Shown here: piece after piece, positions 57,901 through 64,000 of the stretch
Position numbering within the stretch: the stretch's first letter is position 1
Layout of the letters: each line of letters opens with the position of its first letter
Source of the DNA: Gautieria morchelliformis
Taxonomy: Eukaryota > Basidiomycota > Agaricomycetes > Gomphales > Gomphaceae
Assembly (NCBI GenBank): GCA_015179125.1
Contig: WHVA01000025.1
Location: forward strand, 124,001 to 188,000
DNA: 64,000 bases
Direction: 5' to 3'
Translations under genes and position numbers: made by a program
The notes under the pieces: model-generated
Seen by the model: only the letters and a program-made list of their open reading frames with translations
Databases searched by the model: none
Told to the model about the DNA's origin: nothing

Positions 57901-60873
57901 AGAGGCACAGAGACAGCGGCCCCATCTCCAAGCCTAGCATTTATGCTAGGCAGGGCAAATATAGTATCATTCTCCATTCTAGCTCCATAACACGTCTCAC
58001 TGGCTATTATCTCAGTATTATGTTGACAGGGGCTTTGTATACTAGGTATAGACCCTTGCTCCAAAGCCCAGAGAATCCTAACATCATCCCCATCACCCCA
58101 TGACATTATGACTATTAATTAGTCACTCCCTAGTTACAAATAGCCTTCCCGACCCATTTATCTAGTATCTTGAGTACTAGTACTTACTACTAAAATAGTA
58201 TAAATAGCTAGCACGAATGTATGAACAAAATTATCCAGAATCGATTTTTTCTGCCTCCTGAAATTGCTGTAATCTTGTTTGATAGTTACAGAGCTCAGTT
58301 CTTAACAGTTTATTCCAAATCTTCGTTGAGAGTCTACTATCACTGTTTACTCTATACTACCTTAAAAGCGAACGCTTTTGATTTGACTATCCCTTGGATC
58401 GACACTGTTCTTCTGACGACACAGTCACGTGACCCTCATTCATCAGTGTTGTACGCACCCCGAAGAGCTTAGTCAGCACACAGAGGGGAGGCGAATATAG
58501 TGGTTTCAACCACTAAGCAACAGATTTCATTTGGTAAAAAGGCACTAATTAACATTTTAATCTAAAAGGACTCCCTATCGAACCAGGTAAGCAGGTGCAT
58601 GTGTGGGAGCCCCCTCTTCTGGAATTCAATAGTGTGAACACGAGCAACAGTTTCTCCAAAGATCTTGTCCTTGACGATCAAGTCAATGAGGTATTTCTTT
58701 TTGAGGTGAAACACCCGCGACACCAGGTCAGGTCTGTCCTGAGCAGTTTGTCCAGGGAGCAACTCGGCCACTATCTCATCCCACTTTGGATTGGCAGTCA
58801 TGGTAATAAATAAATCAGGGGGACCCTTCTTTGTTGTAATGGCCAGGGAGTTCTGGCAGTTTTGATTCATGTCCCATGTACTTCCTTGAAATGTCGCAGG
58901 CAGAATGACTTTTATGCCCAAGCTGTTTGCATCTCCAATGTCATTGTCCAAGCCTCCATATGAATCTACCATCTGGTTATACTGCTCAGCACGCAGAGTG
59001 TGTTGATTGGCCCTGATCCACCTCAGTCTGCTTTGCTCTGCAGCAGCCCAGGAGTCTACAATGTACTGCTGGAACAATTTGCCACCACGCAGGAGTGTTG
59101 TAGGTTCTCTCTCTCTCTGGAACAGACGATATGCATGGTACTGTATTTGGGTGACCTGTCTCCGTCTGTTTGGATTGGGATTGGCCTGCCGAGCACGCTC
59201 TGGCTCATGATAAGGAATACCTGGTTCCCATCCCAACTCTCCCTTGGGAAAGAGCAAGACATAGTGCAGCGAGGCATAGTTTGCATTGGTATCCAATACC
59301 CTTCTGAAAGGTCCACCTCTGAGCTGGACAATAATATCCCTAGGTCCAGGGTCGATGCCATCTCCAGGAAGAACGACTGCAATCTCATTTGCAGTTGGGA
59401 CATTATATCTCCTAGGATCCCTGTGTGCCCTGTACGTGAGCCTTGCCTGGATGTCACCATTCTGTTCTTGAGCTCTGAGCCTCTCAGCTGCTTGTTTATA
59501 TGTGCGCACATGAGGATTGCATAGCAGGAGCATTTCCTGCAAGTCTCCCATGATAGTTGGAGACAGACGCTCATTACGATTTTTTCTCTTTGCCAAAGCC
59601 AGTGCAGGATCATATATGTAAAGCTGGGCATACTTTGGATCGTCTTCATTGTCAGGGAGGAGAGAGCCATGGAGATGATACAGTTCACCCTGTAGCTTGA
59701 GCACATATGGACCACGACCCTCCCGAAGCAAATCTTGGTCAAAGTCGGCCCCCACAGAAGTGAATGCAAATGCAGCATTATACTGCCTGATATTCTGGCG
59801 AAATCCTTTTGCCTCAGGGTCCTGGCCTTCTAAGAGCTGTTTCAATGGCTGAGGGGGCTCTGGCAGGTCTTCCAGCTGCACCTTTCCTTCCATACAGCAA
59901 TCACCAAATCTGGGCCACACATTTGAGGATTTCTGCAGACGTTCTGCCCTCCAGTGTAATGCTCCACAGTCAGGGCAGGGAATAACCATGGGACCCAAAT
60001 CATGACGCTGCACATCTGCCTCAATTATTCTAGAGCGACCAAGTGGAAGAGGAGGAGGAGGTCGCTGAGGACGCTGCCGAGGTACAGGGAGCGGCTGAGG
60101 AGGTGCAGGGAGCAGCTGAGGAGGTGCAGGGAGCGGCTGAGGAGGTTCAGGGAGTGGCTGGGGAGGCTGAGGAGGTGCAGGGAGCGGCTGAGGAGGTGCA
60201 GGGAGTCGCTGAAGAGGCCGCAAAAGTGCAGGGAGTAGCGGCGGCATTGGTCTTATTGCATTGGCCTGAGCACGCAATGCTGCCACTCCTGCAGAACCTA
60301 CTACAGGAGGTCTAGGAGCTGGTTGCACAGGTGCTTGCCTGTGTCTTCCCAAGGGCTGTGCTGGGATAGGCTGTATCCCAGCAGCCTGAGCACGCAAATC
60401 TGCCACCGCTGTAGAGCCTACCACCAGATGTCCAATTCCAGCTGCCTGAGCACGCAACTGAGCAATAGCCGCTGAACCTACTATGGGAGCAGGCTGTACA
60501 GGGTCTGGCCTATTTCTTCTCAGGGGCTGTAATGGTGGAATAACTGCTAACTGTGCACGAAGGGCTGCCACCTGCTCTCCAGGACTGAGATTAGGAGGAC
60601 GCGATGGTCCTGCAAGCATAGGAGGACGTGATGGCCCGGCCACAGGTTGTTGAACAGGATCAGCGACATTGCTTCTAGGAGGAGGGTGGGGGATGGCAAA
60701 AGGCTGTGGTGGAGGGGTGGCTGGTCCTGAGCTCTGACAGCAGCAGCAGCAAGTGCACGCGCTCTCCGATCAGTGGGCGACGTCATATGACCCTCCTGCT
60801 CCTCCCTCGCCCTTTCACGCTCCTGCTGACGATTTCTCTCTGGAGTAGATGGATCCCTGAGAAATGCAGGCAT
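54901..60873 (-). pseudogene. Helitron RepHel (Rep + PIF1-type helicase), interrupted
   Basis: From the ATG at 60873: N-terminal basic region, Pro/Gln tract (about 60040-60230), 'CPDCGALHW' Cys segment, Helitron_like_N, HUH motif 'GLPHMHLLTW' near 58600; a 1-kb insertion; then 'HPHEVDSM' and the Tyr motif 'YIHKYLYKG' (about 57160); then PIF1 helicase with Walker A 'GSGGAGKS', 'FGGDFQQTLP', 'MTINKSQGQSLG' and 'YVGVSRG', ending 'KDVLLRAP'. Damage: a frame change near 60700, the insertion at 57545-58567, a deletion/frameshift near 56800, and a TAG in the Walker B block where Hel-D reads 'LLIWDEAA' and this copy reads 'I*DKAA'. Confidence 0.87.
57545..58567. mobile_element. 1023-bp insertion in Hel-C, probable solo LTR
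   Basis: Flanked by GGACT on both sides (57540-57544 and 58568-58572); Helitron coding sequence resumes exactly, so this is a 5-bp target duplication. It begins TGTTGTG as LTRs do and has a TATA-like 'gtataaatagc' near 58198, but ends AAAA rather than CA, so the LTR call is tentative. No coding capacity. Confidence 0.65.
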
Positions 60874-60944
60874 AAGCTTAGGGGAACAATCAAGCTACCA
60901 CAATTCAACTTACATTTGCAAGCAGATGCAGCTGTTGTTAATTT

Positions 60945-61175
60945 TTCTTGGGCAAAGTCAGGGGAATTTATTAATTTCTAATTAAAATAAAAAAAAAAAA
61001 AATGTCAGATGGCTCACACAAGAGCACAGAGAAATATATACGTACCAAGGATGGGACTGAGAATTTGTTTGTTAGGCAAAGTCAAGGGAATTTATGATTT
61101 TCTATTTAAAATAAAATAAATGTCAGATGGCTCACAGCAGACCAAAGAGAAATATATACGTACCAAGGAAGGGAC
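60945..61175. repeat. Tandem duplication (~120 bp) in the Hel-C 5' region
   Basis: 'ggcaaagtca' to 'gaaatatatacgtaccaagg' occurs at about 60951-61050 and again at about 61074-61170. A diverged relative lies in Hel-B near 53820-53880. Confidence 0.85.
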
Positions 61176-61246
61176 GGGGAAATTGTTTGATGAAAATATC
61201 CAAGTCTTCTTCGGCTATCCAACTGGAATAATTCCAGTAAAAGGTC

Positions 61247-61282
61247 TTGGTCCTGGTCCTGGTCCTGGTCCTGGTCCTGGGG
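61247..61282. repeat. Hexanucleotide run (GGTCCT)n
   Basis: About six perfect units on the plus strand within the Hel-C 5' region. Confidence 0.95.
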
Positions 61283-61822
61283 AGATGTCTTCTTCAGCCA
61301 CCAGTAGTGCAAGTCAACACTAAGAGAACTGCAATGCAATTGTGGCTCCCTCTAAGGCAGCCTGGGATGACTACCTGGCTCCTTAGCAGAGAAAAAGCTG
61401 CCCCACTGAAGAGGTTAGCCCCAATAGTTCACTGCAGAGATCTCCCTGGGAAGAGATCTTTTGTGTTCTACACTATATAGGCTATCTATTAATTCACTCT
61501 CACGCAATTTTATTCTATCTAGTGGGCAGAGAGGAGAGGAGGGTGGTGGTGGAGTGCGTAGACGTGGCTGCGCAGCGTTCTGCCAGCGCGTTCTGCCAGC
61601 TCAGCGCAGGGTTGAGCGCTGGAGCCGGAAGATCGGCGTGAACCGCCAGGAGCTCGCGGCTGCGCCGCTCGCGCTCCAGGTTCATGCCGGTCTGCCGGTC
61701 ACGTGACCGCTGCGCAGCGTTGGTGCTCGCGGCTGCGCCGCTCACCGGTGACATAAGTTTTACGTAATATTATTTGTAAGCGCGCCCACAACCTCCCACC
61801 GTGCTACTTTCACCTATAGGAA

Positions 61823-64000
61823 CTAGGTGGGTACCCGCGCTTCGCGCGGGGGTGTAGGTCAAGCGCCTCGGTAGGGTCAAATGCATCAGTAAGTCTACCA
61901 TATCAGTAAGGTCAAGTACATTGGGGAAAATCAAAGTAATCAATTTGCATCAAGTACAATGAAGTAAAACACATAAATCATATCAAGAGAAGTGGATATA
62001 AAAAAATCAAGGAGCTCTAAGTAATACATCTTTATATACAATGTTGGTTGTGTCCAAACCCTCCTCAAGCAAGACCTTGACTCTGTTCCAGTTGGTCCCT
62101 CTTGATACACCAACATACAACTGACCATGTCCAAACACTGGATATCTCAGGTCCAGCCCAACCGTACCCAAAGACTGTCCCTGAGACTTGTTGATAGTCA
62201 TTGCAAATGCCAAACGCACTGGAAACTGCCTCCTTTCCAGCACAAATGGCAACTCTCCCTCTGATGGCTTAATGATGATCCTGGGGATGAAAGCAATATT
62301 TCCTGCACATGGACCTGAGATGATCCTGACCTCCAACACTCTAATGCTTATCCTCACCAACCGCAACCTTGTCCCATTGCATAGTCCTTGCTTCTGATCC
62401 AAATTGCGCAACAGCATCAGAGGCACTCCAGGCTTGACTTCCAAGCGAGCAGGAGGAAGACAGCCCATCTCTATGGAATTCAGATACTCCACAGGATACC
62501 GATCTGCATCATCGGATTCTTAAATGGAATTTGCGCAGTGCAAGACCTGAGCATCACCTGGAAACTCCCTAAACAACATGGAATTGATCTCATTGACCTC
62601 AGTGTTTCTGGCACAGAGGATGGCACACTCCAAAAAGTAATTGTCCTGGGCAGGGACATGATTGCCAATGCCAGGGTATATTTCCTGGATCAGATCTTCA
62701 ATTCCAGGGCCACAAACCATGTGAGGAGGCAGTGAGAACGTATGATCTAGTGGGAGATCCTTTCCCTGGCCCACATTCTGCAGCCATTCTGCAAACCTGG
62801 CTCTGTCAGGGTCATTTCTCACCCGCATGTTCTCTGTCAGATGGAGGACATTGATCTTTGGCCACAGATATGACTTCTGAAGGGTAGCTCCCACGATATC
62901 CTCCTTGGAGCCTTTAGGGACAATTGGCAGAGTCTGCTGAAAGTCACCTCCAAAGGCGACTGTGATGCCACCAAAGGGTCTGTCAGGCTGGTCAAGGAAA
63001 TCCCTCAGTGTCCTGTCAATGGCCTCTATGGCATGGCGATGCTGCATTGCAGCCTCATCCCAGATGAGGAGACTGGCCTGTCTCAGCATGTCAGCCTTGT
63101 CAGAGTTCTTTTTGATGGAGGAGAAAGAGCGCTCATGGACAGGAATGGGAATTCCAAGCATGCTATGAGAGGTTGTACCCTTAGTGAGGATAAGTGCAGC
63201 CATTGCAGATGAGGCTACTGCAATCACAATGAGGCTCTCTGCTCTACAGGAGTGGATTAGAGTGTTCCATGTGAATGATTTCCCGGCGCCACCTGAGCCA
63301 GTGACAAAAAACATTTGTCCATCAGGTTTCCCATGAGCATCTCTGGTCAGTGCCGACCGTAATATCTGATCATGCGCAGACCTTTGCCCCTCATTCAGCT
63401 TGGGAACCTCCTCATCAGCCTTTTCCCTCTCTTCAACAGGGTCATAGTCCCTCTGCTCAGCTATGAACCTGTTTCCAATGAGGGCCTCCCACTCGCCTGC
63501 CACCCGAGGCATATCATCAAAGCTGCTCAAGGACATTCCACCCTGCTGGAGGATTTTTTCCAAGAGAAAGAGGCCAAAATCATAAACCTGATCGTCCTGT
63601 GGATTCTGCATACCATGTCTGATTTGGAGCTGATGTCTGAGATCATCACATATGTGCTCCCTGAAGCCATCCCATAATCTGCCGGGGCCCGATGGATTGC
63701 AATGGCCAAGGATGGTGGCAAAGAGATGTCTGAGCTGAGCACCTGTTTTCATGCCACTGGCTTCCTGGAGACACAACCTCAACTCCTGATCATCATCCAG
63801 AAGTCCCCTTGCACGACAGGCCTCCTTGTAAGTAGCATATTGTATGCCATCCACCGCCCTAAGCTCCTCAAAGGATCTAGCCCCCTTGACCACTGTGAGG
63901 AGAGTGCGCACAAAAAATCTCTCTCCTGATCTAGGGTTTGCAAAGTGAAGGCGACCGATGCTATAACCTCCTTGGCGTGGTGTCCATACCTTTTCCTGTG
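61823..64000 (-). mobile_element. Helitron (Hel-D), 3' part; continues beyond the window
   Basis: 3' end at 61823: hairpin CCCGCGCGAAGCGCGGG, TACCCACCTAG, then T. Inside are the C-terminal two-fifths of RepHel, very similar to Hel-C. It lies directly against the 5' end of Hel-C. The 5' half is outside the window. Confidence 0.88.
62007..64000 (-). pseudogene. Helitron PIF1-type helicase region (Hel-D), partial at the window edge
   Basis: Open from the right window edge ('VWTPRQGGYSIGRLHFANP' block, then 'GERFFVRTLLTVVKGARSF') to 62520, where a TAA follows 'LHCANSI'; after it the frame continues unchanged to the normal 'KDVLLRAP' stop at 62007. Helicase motifs are all present: Walker A 'GSGGAGKSFTWNTL', Walker B 'LLIWDEAAMQ', 'FGGDFQQTLPIVPKG', 'MTINKSQGQSLGTVGLDL', 'YVGVSRGTNW'. 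The single nonsense codon is the only damage seen in this part, so it is a much better preserved copy than Hel-C. Confidence 0.85.

Larger units (their letters stand above)
54757..61821 (-). mobile_element. Helitron (Hel-C), full-length ends, 7.07 kb including a 1-kb insertion
   Basis: 3' end at 54757: hairpin CCCGCGCGAAGCGCGGG, then TATCCACCTAA followed by T. The 5' end near 61821 starts TCCTATAGGTGAAAG on the minus strand. It encodes a RepHel protein (54901-60873), now broken. The 5' leader holds a GGTCCT hexamer run, a ~120-bp tandem duplication and GCGGCTGCGCCGC hairpin repeats. It abuts Hel-B on its 3' side and Hel-D on its 5' side. Confidence 0.85.

Noticed and set aside
57545-58567. 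An intron in the Helitron gene
   Set aside because: The edges lack GT-AG on the coding strand and are flanked by a GGACT duplication, so it is an insertion.
1-64000. tRNA or rRNA genes
   Set aside because: No cloverleaf with a GTTCGANTC-type B box and matching acceptor stem was seen, and no rRNA-like stretches; a covariance-model scan would be decisive.

Overview
The window is fungal, almost certainly an agaricomycete (mushroom-forming) basidiomycete. The genes have many 45-65 bp introns, the DUF6533 membrane-protein family typical of that group is present, and the transposons (Helitrons, Tad1-type LINE, hAT, Copia, chromodomain Ty3) fit. I saw no tRNA, rRNA or CRISPR.

Layout. 1-3.9 kb is transposon wreckage: a foldback element, a CACTG-ended MITE, the 5' half of a Helitron and an LTR piece. 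4.5-23 kb is the gene-dense host block: a small unknown ORF, an unresolved stretch, then TatD nuclease, IMA1 inner-nuclear-membrane protein, lipoyl synthase, UTP17/WDR75, a membrane-anchored heparinase II/III-like protein, a Ser/Thr-rich single-pass membrane protein and a secreted FAD (berberine-bridge type) oxidase. For most of these I could assign every exon so that the coding length is a multiple of three and family motifs cross the junctions intact. 23-38 kb is a retrotransposon nest: a Ty3 fossil whose LTR holds a solo LTR (itself split by another solo LTR) and a young Copia element with identical LTRs; a second Ty3 fossil holding another solo LTR; a small spliced Cys-rich gene between them; and a DDE transposase remnant. 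38-47 kb is sparse, with three kinds of MITE, a hAT element carrying an uninterrupted four-exon transposase-derived ORF, a DUF6533 gene and a weak hypothetical gene. 47.4-52.2 kb is a LINE cut by a Helitron end. 52.2-64 kb is a stack of Helitrons lying head to tail on the minus strand.

How things relate. The host genes are unrelated housekeeping or secretory functions; the only shared control region visible is the 95 bp between the divergent IMA1 and lipoyl synthase genes. The most notable signals are the tandem Helitron array with four recognisable 3' ends, the nested MITE/hAT pair with an empty-site copy, the hAT-derived spliced ORF, the palindrome GTCACGTGAC recurring in several mobile elements, and a cluster of GC-AG introns and microexons in neighbouring host genes.
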